NCBI GenBank assembly: GCA_949290355.1
Contig: CASERN010000011.1
Span: 857,865 to 921,864, forward strand
Source of the DNA: an uncultured bacterium
Lineage (GTDB): Bacteria; Cyanobacteriota; Vampirovibrionia; Gastranaerophilales; Gastranaerophilaceae
DNA: 64,000 bases
Reading direction: 5' to 3'
This document shows, in pieces, positions 51,825 to 60,037 of the stretch. The notes beneath the pieces are model-generated. The model searched no databases. It saw nothing but the letters and a program-made list of their open reading frames with translations, and had not been told where the DNA came from. Both the position numbers and the translations under genes were made by a program. Within the stretch, counting starts at the first letter, position 1; the number at the start of each line of letters is the position of its first letter.

Positions 51825-52901
51825 ATGAGTATAATTGCAGATGACAACGATTTTGAACATAAAACAATTACCGAAAAGAAAAAAAATTCGGTAGTAAAAT
51901 GTGAATGTCTTGACAATGACAAAAATTTTGAAAATTGTATAAGACCAAAATCTTTTGACACATACATCGGACAATCCGCATTAAAAGAAACTTTAAAAAT
52001 TTCTATAGCAGCTGCCAAAAAGAGAAATTTGCCATTGGATCATTTGTTATTTTATGGACCTCCAGGACTGGGGAAAACAACATTAGCTGGAGTTATAGCA
52101 GAACAAATGGGAGTTGATATTAAAATAACATCTGCTCCAGCTCTTGAAAGACCCAGAGATATTATCGGGATTTTAATGTCTTTAAAGGGCGGAGAAATTC
52201 TTTTCATTGATGAGATTCACAGACTTAATAAAGTCGCAGAAGAAATTTTATACCCTGCAATGGAAGACTTTTTCTTGGATATGACAACAGGTAAAAGCCA
52301 AACAGTAAAAACTTTAAGAGTTCCTCTCCCAAAATTCACACTCATTGGAGCGACAACAAAAGCCGGAGAATTATCAGGACCACTTCGTGATCGTTTTGGA
52401 ATTATACACAGATTAGAATTTTATACAGAAGATGAACTTGCTCAAGTAATCAAAAGAACAGCTGGCATTCTAAATATAGAAATAACCGAAGAAGGTGCCC
52501 ACGCAATAGCCAAAAGATCTCGAGGAACTCCTCGTATTGCAAATAGACTTGTAAAAAGAGTATCAGACTATGCGTTAGTAAAACATGACGGTAAAATTAC
52601 AGAAGACGTCGCAAATAAGTCTCTTGATATACTGAAAATTGATAATTACGGCCTTGATAATACTGATAGAAGTCTTTTAAAATTAATTATTGAAAAATAT
52701 GACGGCGGTCCTGTCGGAATTGAAACAATCGCCGCTGCCATAGGAGAAGATGTAAGAACAATAGAAGATGTTTGCGAACCGTTTTTATTACAAGCAGGAT
52801 TACTTCAAAGAACTCCGAGAGGCAGAAAAGTATCACCTGCAACATACAGACATTTGGGATATAAAAATATTAATATCAATGAGCAGAAAAGCTTATTTTA
52901 G
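51825..52901 (+). CDS. ruvB: Holliday junction DNA helicase RuvB
   Basis: The motor of branch migration with RuvA. The 358-aa product has [14 protein letters not shown], Walker [16 protein letters not shown], Walker [12 protein letters not shown], sensor 1 [19 protein letters not shown] and the C-terminal winged helix ([26 protein letters not shown]). The N-terminus is ~25 residues longer than in many RuvB and acidic. An AAGGAAA site precedes ATG. Four further bases separate it from the next gene's ribosome site. ruvA is not nearby. Confidence 0.95.
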   Translation: MSIIADDNDFEHKTITEKKKNSVVKCECLDNDKNFENCIRPKSFDTYIGQSALKETLKISIAAAKKRNLPLDHLLFYGPPGLGKTTLAGVIAEQMGVDIKITSAPALERPRDIIGILMSLKGGEILFIDEIHRLNKVAEEILYPAMEDFFLDMTTGKSQTVKTLRVPLPKFTLIGATTKAGELSGPLRDRFGIIHRLEFYTEDELAQVIKRTAGILNIEITEEGAHAIAKRSRGTPRIANRLVKRVSDYALVKHDGKITEDVANKSLDILKIDNYGLDNTDRSLLKLIIEKYDGGPVGIETIAAAIGEDVRTIEDVCEPFLLQAGLLQRTPRGRKVSPATYRHLGYKNININEQKSLF

Positions 52902-52910
52902 GGGAATATC

Positions 52911-54041
52911 ATGAAAAAACTTTTTATTATATTTTTACTATTGCTAGGAATACCATCTTTAGCAGATGAAAACAAAGTTGTACTTCCATCACAAACAGGT
53001 ATAGTTGAAGATATAAAATATGAAGATACGCAAGGACTTAACCAAGGTGAACAAACAACAAAACAAATTGTTACCGTAAAAGTTTTGTCTGGTGATTTCA
53101 AAGGAACCGAAAGAATTATCGATAATATGCTTACAGGAAATCCTGCTTATGATATTAACCTATCAAAAGGTGATAAAGTTGTATTACATGTCGAACCTAC
53201 ATCAGATACGGTATCAACACCTAATGATGTAGATTTTTTTATAGCAGATATAAAAAGAGATAATCAGATTTTTGTATTTACAGGCATCTTCTTTATTCTA
53301 CTTTTACTAATAGGCAAAAAGAAAGGATTTACTAGTATAATCTCAATAATTTCAACAATTACATTAATATTTTTTATGCTTATGCCAATGATACTTCACG
53401 GATTTTGTCCAATTGCATCAGCAGTCCTAACAGGAATAATTTCAACAATAATAACAATTTATCTTGTTGGAGGCTTTAATTCTAAAAGCTCAGCAGCAAT
53501 TATAGGAACAAGCATAAGTTTAATATTTGCAGGAATACTTTCAATGCTTGCAATATATTTTGCCCACCTTACAGGTTTTGCAGGCGAAGAAAATATGTTT
53601 TTATACACTGCAAGACCGGAATTAAATTTTACAGGCATTTTGTCAGCATCTATGATAATCAGCGCATTAGGTGCTTTAATGGACACAGCTGTGTCAATTG
53701 CTAGTACTGTCAATGAAATTTTTGAAACCGACAAATCATTATCTGTAAAAAAATTATTCAAATCAGGAATGAATGTTGGACGAGATATCATAGGTACAAT
53801 GTCTAATACTCTCATTCTTGTATATTTAGGGAGTTCACTGACACTTGTTCTTCTATCAAGTAATATAGATATGAATAAATTTTTCAATCTTAATCAGGTT
53901 GCAACAGAAATTCTATCAGCACTTACAGGCAGCATAGCAATTCTTTTTTGTGTACCTATTACTGCAATCATTGCAGCATATCTAATAAAACGAAAAAAGC
54001 AAAAAACCGAATTTCACATGGAACAAATTAATTTAGACTAA
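52911..54041 (+). CDS. YibE/F-family membrane protein
   Basis: The 376-aa protein has a signal peptide (KKLFIIFLLLLGIPSLA), a ~100-residue exported beta-rich domain (GIVEDIKYED, QIVTVKVLSGDFKGTERI) and then about seven membrane helices. The order GKKKGFTSIISIISTITLIF, GALMDTAVSIASTVNEI, MNVGRDIIGTMSNTLILVYL matches YibE/YibF. The family transport function is not known to me. It follows ruvB by nine bases and ends at a strong terminator. Confidence 0.85.
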   Translation: MKKLFIIFLLLLGIPSLADENKVVLPSQTGIVEDIKYEDTQGLNQGEQTTKQIVTVKVLSGDFKGTERIIDNMLTGNPAYDINLSKGDKVVLHVEPTSDTVSTPNDVDFFIADIKRDNQIFVFTGIFFILLLLIGKKKGFTSIISIISTITLIFFMLMPMILHGFCPIASAVLTGIISTIITIYLVGGFNSKSSAAIIGTSISLIFAGILSMLAIYFAHLTGFAGEENMFLYTARPELNFTGILSASMIISALGALMDTAVSIASTVNEIFETDKSLSVKKLFKSGMNVGRDIIGTMSNTLILVYLGSSLTLVLLSSNIDMNKFFNLNQVATEILSALTGSIAILFCVPITAIIAAYLIKRKKQKTEFHMEQINLD

Positions 54042-54042
54042 G

Positions 54043-54076
54043 AAAAAGAGGAGATTTTTATAATCTCCTCTTTTTC
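54043..54076. terminator. Terminator between YibE/F gene and metK
   Basis: AAAAAGAGGAGATT/AATCTCCTCTTTTT, a 14-bp stem with a five-base loop; symmetric, so it can end both convergent transcripts. Confidence 0.9.
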
Positions 54077-54090
54077 TTTATTATATTCTA

Positions 54091-55365
54091 CTATTTAGAA
54101 CAAGAACATCCAATGCATACTTGAGATTTTAAAGCATCAGCCTTATCAGTTCTTTCCCAAGGTACATCAATATCAGTTCTGCCCATATGACCGTAAGCAG
54201 CCAATAGTTGATAGAATTTACCACCATTTTTAGCTGGTAATCCACGTAAATCAAATTGATTAATAATTGCAGCAGGTCTTAAATCAAAGTTTTTATAAAC
54301 TAATTTAGATATTTCATCATCTGAAATTTTACCTGTTCCAAAAGTATCAACCATTATAGAAATAGGCTCTGCAACACCAATTGCATAAGCAAGTTCTATT
54401 TCGCATTTTTCAGCTAAACCAGCTGCAACGATATTTTTTGCAACCCAACGAGAAGCATAAGCTGCAGATCTGTCAACTTTTGTAGGATCTTTTCCAGAGA
54501 AAGCACCGCCGCCGTGACGAGAATAACCGCCATATGTATCAACGATAATTTTACGGCCAGTCAAACCAGCATCACCTTGAGGTCCGCCTACTACGAAACG
54601 ACCTGAAGGGTTTACTAGAATTTTTGTTTCACTGTCTAATTTAATTTCTTCATTTTCAAATACATAATCAATTACATATTTTTTAATATCATTTCTAATA
54701 ATTTCTTGAACTTTTGAATTATCAGAAACACCATTAATTTCAGGATCATGTTGAGTTGAAATTAATACAGTATGAATTCTTGAAGGTTTTCCATCAACAT
54801 ATTCAACAGTAACTTGAGATTTACCGTCAGGTCTTAAATAAGAAAGAATACCTTGTTTTCTAACTTGCGCTAATCTATAAGATAATTTATGAGCCAAGCT
54901 AATTGGCAATGGCATTAATTCAGGTGTTTCGTTACAAGCATAACCAAACATAATACCTTGGTCACCTGCACCGATATTTTCTGTTTCAGAAGTTGATGTA
55001 TCAGCATTATCAGATCTTGTTTCAAGAGCTTTATTAACGCCGCCTGCGATATCGCAAGATTGTTCATCAATACTTGTCAAAACAGCACAAGTATCGGCAT
55101 CAAAACCACCACCTGATGCCCCTGAATAACCTATATTTTTAATAGTACTTCTTACAACTGATGGAATATCTACATAACAATCAGAAGTAATTTCACCACA
55201 TACAAGAGCCATGCCTGTAGTAACAGTAGTTTCAGCAGCTACTCTTGATTGAGGGTATTTTGTCAAAAACTCGTCCAAAATAGCGTCAGAAATCTGATCG
55301 CAAACTTTGTCGGGGTGTCCTTCTGTAACTGATTCAGAAGTGAATAAAAAATTTTTTGGTGTCAT
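54091..55365 (-). CDS. metK: S-adenosylmethionine synthetase
   Basis: Makes SAM from methionine and ATP. The 424-aa product has [53 protein letters not shown], and [19 protein letters not shown], all hallmark motifs. A C-terminal tail with CIGCSCSK is Cys-rich and longer than usual; it could bind metal or be a lineage feature. An AAGGAG site lies nine bases before ATG. The leader RNA has overlapping GC-rich stems (next entry) that suggest its own regulation. Confidence 0.95.
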   Translation of the reverse strand: MTPKNFLFTSESVTEGHPDKVCDQISDAILDEFLTKYPQSRVAAETTVTTGMALVCGEITSDCYVDIPSVVRSTIKNIGYSGASGGGFDADTCAVLTSIDEQSCDIAGGVNKALETRSDNADTSTSETENIGAGDQGIMFGYACNETPELMPLPISLAHKLSYRLAQVRKQGILSYLRPDGKSQVTVEYVDGKPSRIHTVLISTQHDPEINGVSDNSKVQEIIRNDIKKYVIDYVFENEEIKLDSETKILVNPSGRFVVGGPQGDAGLTGRKIIVDTYGGYSRHGGGAFSGKDPTKVDRSAAYASRWVAKNIVAAGLAEKCEIELAYAIGVAEPISIMVDTFGTGKISDDEISKLVYKNFDLRPAAIINQFDLRGLPAKNGGKFYQLLAAYGHMGRTDIDVPWERTDKADALKSQVCIGCSCSK

Positions 55366-55392
55366 TTAAAAATTCTCCTTAATTTGTATTTT

Positions 55393-55460
55393 GGTCCGGC
55401 GAACCTTATCACCGTCAACCCGCCGGTAAGGTTTTTAATTCCGACCCGGCAATGTCATTA
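55393..55460 (-). promoter_or_regulatory. Structured metK leader RNA, candidate riboswitch
   Basis: In the minus-strand leader, AACCTTA (55433-55427) pairs with TAAGGTT (55408-55402), and CCGGCG (55426-55421) pairs with CGCCGG (55401-55396). The stems interlock: strand order a-b-a'-b'. GCCGG (55450-55446) can also pair with CCGGC (55426-55422), and GGTCGG (55446-55441) with CCGGACC (55399-55393, one bulge). The GC content is far above the surrounding sequence. The last stem ends 12 bases before the ribosome site. I recall no known SAM or SAH riboswitch with this pattern. Confidence 0.55.
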
Positions 55461-55466
55461 AGAAAC

Positions 55467-55495
55467 AGTGTACAACCAAAAATATTGAAAATCAA
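55467..55495 (-). promoter_or_regulatory. Candidate promoter of the metK leader
   Basis: On the minus strand TTGATT (55495-55490), 17 bases, TACACT (55472-55467). Transcription would start near 55460, so the structured region is the front of the leader. Confidence 0.45.
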
Positions 55496-55521
55496 ATATT
55501 GTATTAATATTTATTAATTAA

Positions 55522-55680
55522 TTAAATAACATAAGACACACTTACAACTATATAATCAGACGTGATATCAATAATTGCCCATCTTATCGGATTTTTATTC
55601 AATTTAATCAATTTTTTTTCAATATAAAGATTATCAAAATCTTTTATCTTTTTTATTTTTACAACTTCTGATTTAATCAT
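55522..55680 (-). CDS. Possible small protein, 52 aa, between glmS and the metK leader
   Basis: In the ~355-base gap a minus-strand ATG at 55680 opens a 52-codon frame ending at TAA 55522. The product is basic at the front (MIKSEVVKIKKIKDF) and has NPIRWAIIDITSDYIVVSVS, which looks like a real protein. The ribosome site is weak. The rest of the gap holds the metK promoter and leader. Could also be a chance frame. Confidence 0.35.
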   Translation of the reverse strand: MIKSEVVKIKKIKDFDNLYIEKKLIKLNKNPIRWAIIDITSDYIVVSVSYVI

Positions 55681-55690
55681 ACAAATACCA

Positions 55691-55716
55691 TAAGAGCCTT
55701 TATTAAAAGGCTCTTT
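55691..55716 (-). terminator. Terminator of glmS
   Basis: AAGAGCC/GGCTCTT arms with A/T extensions, about 10 bp, seven bases after the glmS stop; the T tail is short on the minus strand, so ending may be partial. Confidence 0.55.
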
Positions 55717-55722
55717 CTAAAT

Positions 55723-57567
55723 TTATTCTACTGTTACTGATTTAGCCAAGTTTCTTGGCTGATCAACGTCTTTTCCTAGAAATTCCGCAATATAATATGC
55801 TATTAATTGCAACGGTATCATCGCAATTATCGGAGAGAAAAGTTCTTGCACATCTGGTACATAAATTATATGATCAAACAAATCTTTTAACTTTTCATCT
55901 TTTGAATTAGTCAATGCAATCATTCTTGCATTTCGAGCTTTTGCTTCTTCACTATTTGATAATAATTTATCATATACAGAACCATTCATTAATATTGACA
56001 AGACAGGCATTGTCTCATCCAACATTGCTATAGGACCATGTTTTAGCTCTCCTGCAGGATAACCTGTTGCGTTAATATAACTTATTTCTTTAAGTTTTAA
56101 TGCTCCTTCTAATGCTGTTGGGTAATTTATACCTCTTGCAATATAAATAAAATCTTTTGTATTTGCATAAGCTCTTGCAACAGTTTGAATATTTTCTTTA
56201 TGTGCTAAAATTTGTTCTATTTTTTGAGGCAGAAGCATTAACTCGGCCTTTAATGCAGTGAGAGTAGAATGAGCAATACTGTCTTTTATTTCAGCCATAT
56301 ATAATGACAATAAGTAAAATGCCATAAGCTGAGCAATATAAGATTTTGTTGCTGCTACAGATACTTCAATTCCTGCGTTTACAGGAATCAAACTATCAGC
56401 TTCTCTTGCCATTGCACTATCAGGTCTATTAGTAATAATTAAAATATGAGAGCCTTTTGCTTTTGCTTGTTTGATAGCAGTTAATGTATCAGCTGTTTCC
56501 CCAGATTGAGATACCCCAATCACCAGTGTATTCTCATCTGTAACAGTTTTTCTGTAAATATACTCACTGGAAGCTTCTACATCAACAGCAATACCACAAA
56601 AACTTTCTATCAAATATTTGCCAATCATTGCAGCATGCAAAGATGTACCGCAGGCTATAATTTGAATTCTATTTAAATGTTTCAAAGTTTCTTTATTTAA
56701 TTTAACTTCATTTAAAATTATATTTTCATCTGGAGCATGCAATCTGCCAACAAGAATATTTCGAATAACATCCGGCTGTTCATGAATTTCTTTTAGCATA
56801 AAATGTTTATAACCCATTTTACTTAAAGCAACAGGTTCCCAAGGCAACACTTCTACTTTTGGATTTATTTGATTTGCTTCCAAATCTATTATTTTCATGC
56901 TTTCAGGAGTTAAAGTAGCAATTTGGTTATCTTCCAAATATACAGCCTTATTGGTATGTTTAATTATTGCAGGAACATCTGATGCTGCAAAATATTCTCC
57001 TTCTCCAATTCCTATCAACAATGGGGCATTACGTTTAGTAATAACTAATTTATTTTTACAATCATTATGCATAACACAAAGAGCATAAGCGCCCTCAATT
57101 TCTTCAGAAGCAAGTCTGACTGCTTCTGTTAAATCTTTACATTCTGCATACTTTCTTGCAACCAAATGAGCTACAGCCTCTGTGTCAGTCTGAGATCTAA
57201 AAATACATCCATCATTTGACAATTTTTCTCTTAATTCTTTGTAATTTTCTATAATACCATTATGTACAACTACAAGATTTCCACAATTACAAGTATGCGG
57301 ATGTGCATTTAATAAAGTAGGAGCTCCATGAGTAGCCCATCTTATATGCCCTATCCCCATAGTTGATTGTTTGAACTCTAACTCATGACCTTTTAATTCA
57401 TTCCTTAAATTTTGCAATTTGCCTATAGCTTTATATACACGAATCTGTTCATCACACATAACTGCAATTCCAGAAGAATCATATCCTCTGTATTCCAATT
57501 GTTCCAAACCATCGACTAAAATATCTACTACAGATTTATTACCAACGTAGCCTACTATTCCACACAT
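55723..57567 (-). CDS. glmS: Glutamine-fructose-6-phosphate aminotransferase
   Basis: Makes glucosamine-6-phosphate, the first amino sugar for the cell wall. The 614-aa product starts MCGIVGYVGNKSV with the Cys nucleophile of the glutaminase domain; ATG 57567 follows GAGAGGA, and five codons upstream are extra. The two sugar isomerase domains carry QSGETADTLTA, SVAATKSYIAQL and the conserved C-terminal DVDQPRNLAKSVTVE. Length is normal. It works upstream of GlmU (38.4 kb). No glmS ribozyme core is evident before it. Confidence 0.96.
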   Translation of the reverse strand: MCGIVGYVGNKSVVDILVDGLEQLEYRGYDSSGIAVMCDEQIRVYKAIGKLQNLRNELKGHELEFKQSTMGIGHIRWATHGAPTLLNAHPHTCNCGNLVVVHNGIIENYKELREKLSNDGCIFRSQTDTEAVAHLVARKYAECKDLTEAVRLASEEIEGAYALCVMHNDCKNKLVITKRNAPLLIGIGEGEYFAASDVPAIIKHTNKAVYLEDNQIATLTPESMKIIDLEANQINPKVEVLPWEPVALSKMGYKHFMLKEIHEQPDVIRNILVGRLHAPDENIILNEVKLNKETLKHLNRIQIIACGTSLHAAMIGKYLIESFCGIAVDVEASSEYIYRKTVTDENTLVIGVSQSGETADTLTAIKQAKAKGSHILIITNRPDSAMAREADSLIPVNAGIEVSVAATKSYIAQLMAFYLLSLYMAEIKDSIAHSTLTALKAELMLLPQKIEQILAHKENIQTVARAYANTKDFIYIARGINYPTALEGALKLKEISYINATGYPAGELKHGPIAMLDETMPVLSILMNGSVYDKLLSNSEEAKARNARMIALTNSKDEKLKDLFDHIIYVPDVQELFSPIIAMIPLQLIAYYIAEFLGKDVDQPRNLAKSVTVE

Positions 57568-57725
57568 ATATAATCCTCTCAATAATATTCAAACTCTTTA
57601 AAAAAATTATAACATCTAAAAAGACAAAATTAAATATCCTTATAAAAGTTTTATATTACTTATTACAAACTTGAAAAATTTTTAAATCCAATGTACCATA
57701 AAATAATATAAAAAAAGGAGTTATT

Positions 57726-58433
57726 ATGAAAAAGATTTTAACATTATTGTGCGTAGTACTTATTGGTTCATGCGCTTTGGCTGACGAAATTATGATTATC
57801 AAAGGCGTAAACATGAACAATTTCTGGAGAAAAAAAGGAATTGATGAAGAAAAAGTTATAAAAGTCGGACAAAAGATATTATTGGATAACCATATTCCAA
57901 AAAGAGTACCAATATTTGTAGATAGCACAAAAAAGAATGTTAATGCAAACTCTAATCTTTACGATAAAACAGTTACCATCTATTCGGGCATGTTTTTATA
58001 TATTGATAACGATGATGAATTGGCATATGTATTATCACATGAAATTGCTCATTCTGTAGAAGCCTACGGAGGAATGATTAAATACATGGCAATGAATGCT
58101 AATGCAAAAAAATATGAACAAAAGGCTGACCTAAACGGCATCGATTACATGGTAAAAGCTGGATATGATCCAATTGCCGCAATTACAATGGGGAATAAAA
58201 TATTTGGAGAACCTGTGTGGGATTGGGGATTTACATACACTCATCCAAAAGGATCTAAAAGGTTAATGGATATGTACAAATATATTTATGTAAAATATCC
58301 TCAATACTTGAATTCTCCCCTTACATACTCTCCATCATATAAAAATTTTGTATACAGTATGAATAAAGATATTAAAGAATTCCAACAAAAACAAAGAAAA
58401 CGTCAATTAAAACTACAAAATGGTGATTTATAA
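57726..58433 (+). CDS. Exported M48-family metalloprotease
   Basis: The 235-aa protein has a signal peptide (KKILTLLCVVLIGSCALA) and the zinc motif LSHEIAHSVEA (HExxH), then EQKADLNGIDYMVKAGYDP (third ligand Glu and ExxxD of M48). A Cys in GSCALA might make it a lipoprotein, but the signal peptidase I site ALA|DE fits better. It would act in the periplasm, in envelope protein quality control. An AAAGGAG site precedes ATG. The next gene starts one base after its stop. Confidence 0.85.
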   Translation: MKKILTLLCVVLIGSCALADEIMIIKGVNMNNFWRKKGIDEEKVIKVGQKILLDNHIPKRVPIFVDSTKKNVNANSNLYDKTVTIYSGMFLYIDNDDELAYVLSHEIAHSVEAYGGMIKYMAMNANAKKYEQKADLNGIDYMVKAGYDPIAAITMGNKIFGEPVWDWGFTYTHPKGSKRLMDMYKYIYVKYPQYLNSPLTYSPSYKNFVYSMNKDIKEFQQKQRKRQLKLQNGDL

Positions 58434-58434
58434 T

Positions 58435-59271
58435 ATGATAAAAAAATTTTTACTGATGACAACTTTATTGTTAATTGGAACATGTGTTTTTGCAGAAGAA
58501 ATTCCAATAACGATTACGCCAGTTTATAAAATTTCAACAGCTGACAAAAATTTGCATGAAGGTGATACTGTTGAATTTAAAGATATTAACAATAATAAAA
58601 TAATCAAAGGTACAATAAAGTTTTTATCACACAACGGTTTTGCCGGAGAACAGGCATCTATCATAATAGGGAATTTCAGATATGATGACTCCGGAAAGAT
58701 TCTTAATGGAGAAATATATATTAAAGGAAATGAACACAAAAGATATCAGGATATGGCAGATTCCGGGCTTGTTCCTGCAACCGTATTCATAAGAGGCGGA
58801 GAAGTTATACTTAAACCTGAAAAAACAAAATTAGTAGTATTTTATAGCGATTATATAAATATAGAGGATACTCCGTTAAAAATAACACCTGCTCAAAAAA
58901 TCTCGACATGTTATGACGAAATTGAAGTAGGAGACAAAATAAAATTTGTAACTATAAAAGATGCATACAAAAATGGTAAATTATACATAAAAAAAGGGAC
59001 TCCAGTATATGGAATAGTTGATTATGTGAGCAATAACGGATGGACTTATGATAATGCTCAAATTGATTTTAAGACATTTAAACTTAAAAATATAAATGGA
59101 CAAACTATAACATTATCATCACCTCTATCCATCAATGGATTTGAAATATTACAATACAAAGGTAAAAGATTCGCACAGTTCTTTAACTACTGTGGAGTAA
59201 TATTTAGAGGCAAAGAAATAGAAATTATCCCTAACCAAGACAATATTGAATTTAATATTTGGCTAAGATAA
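58435..59271 (+). CDS. Exported hypothetical protein, 278 aa
   Basis: The protein starts at ATG 58435, one base after the M48 stop, and has a signal peptide (KKFLLMTTLLLIGTCVFA). The mature part is beta-rich with two similar halves: EIPITITPVYKISTADK...EGDTVEFKDI and DTPLKITPAQKISTCYDEIEVGDKIKFVTI, each followed by a GIVDY/GTIKFLS-(N)-NG(W/F) strand. This suggests a duplicated beta domain. No enzyme motif is seen. It is translated with the M48 protease and may be its partner or substrate. Confidence 0.65.
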   Translation: MIKKFLLMTTLLLIGTCVFAEEIPITITPVYKISTADKNLHEGDTVEFKDINNNKIIKGTIKFLSHNGFAGEQASIIIGNFRYDDSGKILNGEIYIKGNEHKRYQDMADSGLVPATVFIRGGEVILKPEKTKLVVFYSDYINIEDTPLKITPAQKISTCYDEIEVGDKIKFVTIKDAYKNGKLYIKKGTPVYGIVDYVSNNGWTYDNAQIDFKTFKLKNINGQTITLSSPLSINGFEILQYKGKRFAQFFNYCGVIFRGKEIEIIPNQDNIEFNIWLR

Positions 59272-59940
59272 ATATTCTAAAAATTTACTAAAAAATACTC
59301 TTGAAGCATCCATTGCTGTATTAATAGAGTTTTGAGCTATTTGTGCCCAAGAAACAACATTTTTAGAATTCGGGATTTGAGATTTATTCATATAATTCAC
59401 AACACTCATAAAAATATCATCAAAATTTTCATTTCCAAATTCTATATTTGTCTTTTGACTATTTTCGATAAACTTGTCTTCATTTCTATATATAAAATTC
59501 TCAAAAGCTTTATGCATTCCCATCTCCTGCAATTTACTTAAGAAATTACCTCTTTGAACATGGAGTCCCACGCAAACATCATCAAGATAATGTTTTGCTC
59601 TTCCAACCTCATCCAACATTCTTGGGAAAGCAGAATCATTCAATGCATCAAAAAATTTATCAATATGTTTATTAAATTTAGCTCTTGCATTATGAGAGCC
59701 GTCAAAATCTAAAAAACTTTCTCTAGGTTTTAGAAGACTTTTTACTGGGTAATAAAAATGATTATTACCAGATAAACCTATCTCTTTGAAATCCGGTTTT
59801 ATAACTGCAGCCTTTAATTCTGGAGCATATTTCCCCAGCTCAGGAAATTCTCTTTCAATAATTCTTTGGGTTATTTTTCTGTGAGTATTAAAATTGAAAC
59901 CAAAACTCACATTATTATTTTGGGTTTTCTGTATATTCAT
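59263..59940 (-). CDS. Zinc-dependent phospholipase C-like protein without signal peptide
   Basis: The 225-aa protein carries the full zinc-ligand order of bacterial zinc phospholipase C: His20 (NTHRKI), Asp50 (KPDF), His61 (NNHFYYP), His117 and Asp121 (AKHYLDD), His127 (GLHVQR), His143 and Glu147 (MHKAFENF). Spacing follows the Bacillus cereus enzyme (14, 55, 69, 118, 122, 128, 142, 146). The N-terminal Trp ligand and the export signal are missing; instead there is NNNVSFGFN. It could act on host or bacterial phospholipids if exported otherwise. A 15-base palindrome covers its promoter. Its 3' end overlaps the exported protein gene by nine bases. Confidence 0.65.
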   Translation of the reverse strand: MNIQKTQNNNVSFGFNFNTHRKITQRIIEREFPELGKYAPELKAAVIKPDFKEIGLSGNNHFYYPVKSLLKPRESFLDFDGSHNARAKFNKHIDKFFDALNDSAFPRMLDEVGRAKHYLDDVCVGLHVQRGNFLSKLQEMGMHKAFENFIYRNEDKFIENSQKTNIEFGNENFDDIFMSVVNYMNKSQIPNSKNVVSWAQIAQNSINTAMDASRVFFSKFLEYLS

Positions 59941-59941
59941 A

Positions 59942-59956
59942 GTAGAATTATTCTAC
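59942..59956. promoter_or_regulatory. Perfect palindrome over the PLC-like gene's promoter
   Basis: GTAGAAT-T-ATTCTAC (7-bp half sites, one central base) starts two bases before ATG 59940 and contains a TAGAAT box on the minus strand. It looks like an operator for a dimeric repressor. Confidence 0.4.
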
Positions 59957-60001
59957 AACAAATAAAAAATTTATATCTGCAATATGACATTTTGTTAATT
60001 A

Positions 60002-60036
60002 AAATCAAAAAGGTCTTTTAAAGACCTTTTTGATTT
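60002..60036. terminator. Strong terminator after clpB
   Basis: AAATCAAAAAGGTCTT pairs with the matching right arm over a three-base loop; 16 bp, T-rich on both ends, so it can stop both strands. Confidence 0.88.
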
Positions 60037-60037
60037 A

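Noticed and set aside
55360-55480. The metK leader as SAM-I (S-box), SAM-III or SAH riboswitch
   Set aside because: None of their core motifs (for example the S-box CTTATCNAGAG or the SAH CAGGCTCG-type core) is visible, so I list it only as an unassigned structured leader.
57567-57725. glmS ribozyme upstream of glmS
   Set aside because: The short AT-rich leader lacks a compact GC-rich core of the needed size.
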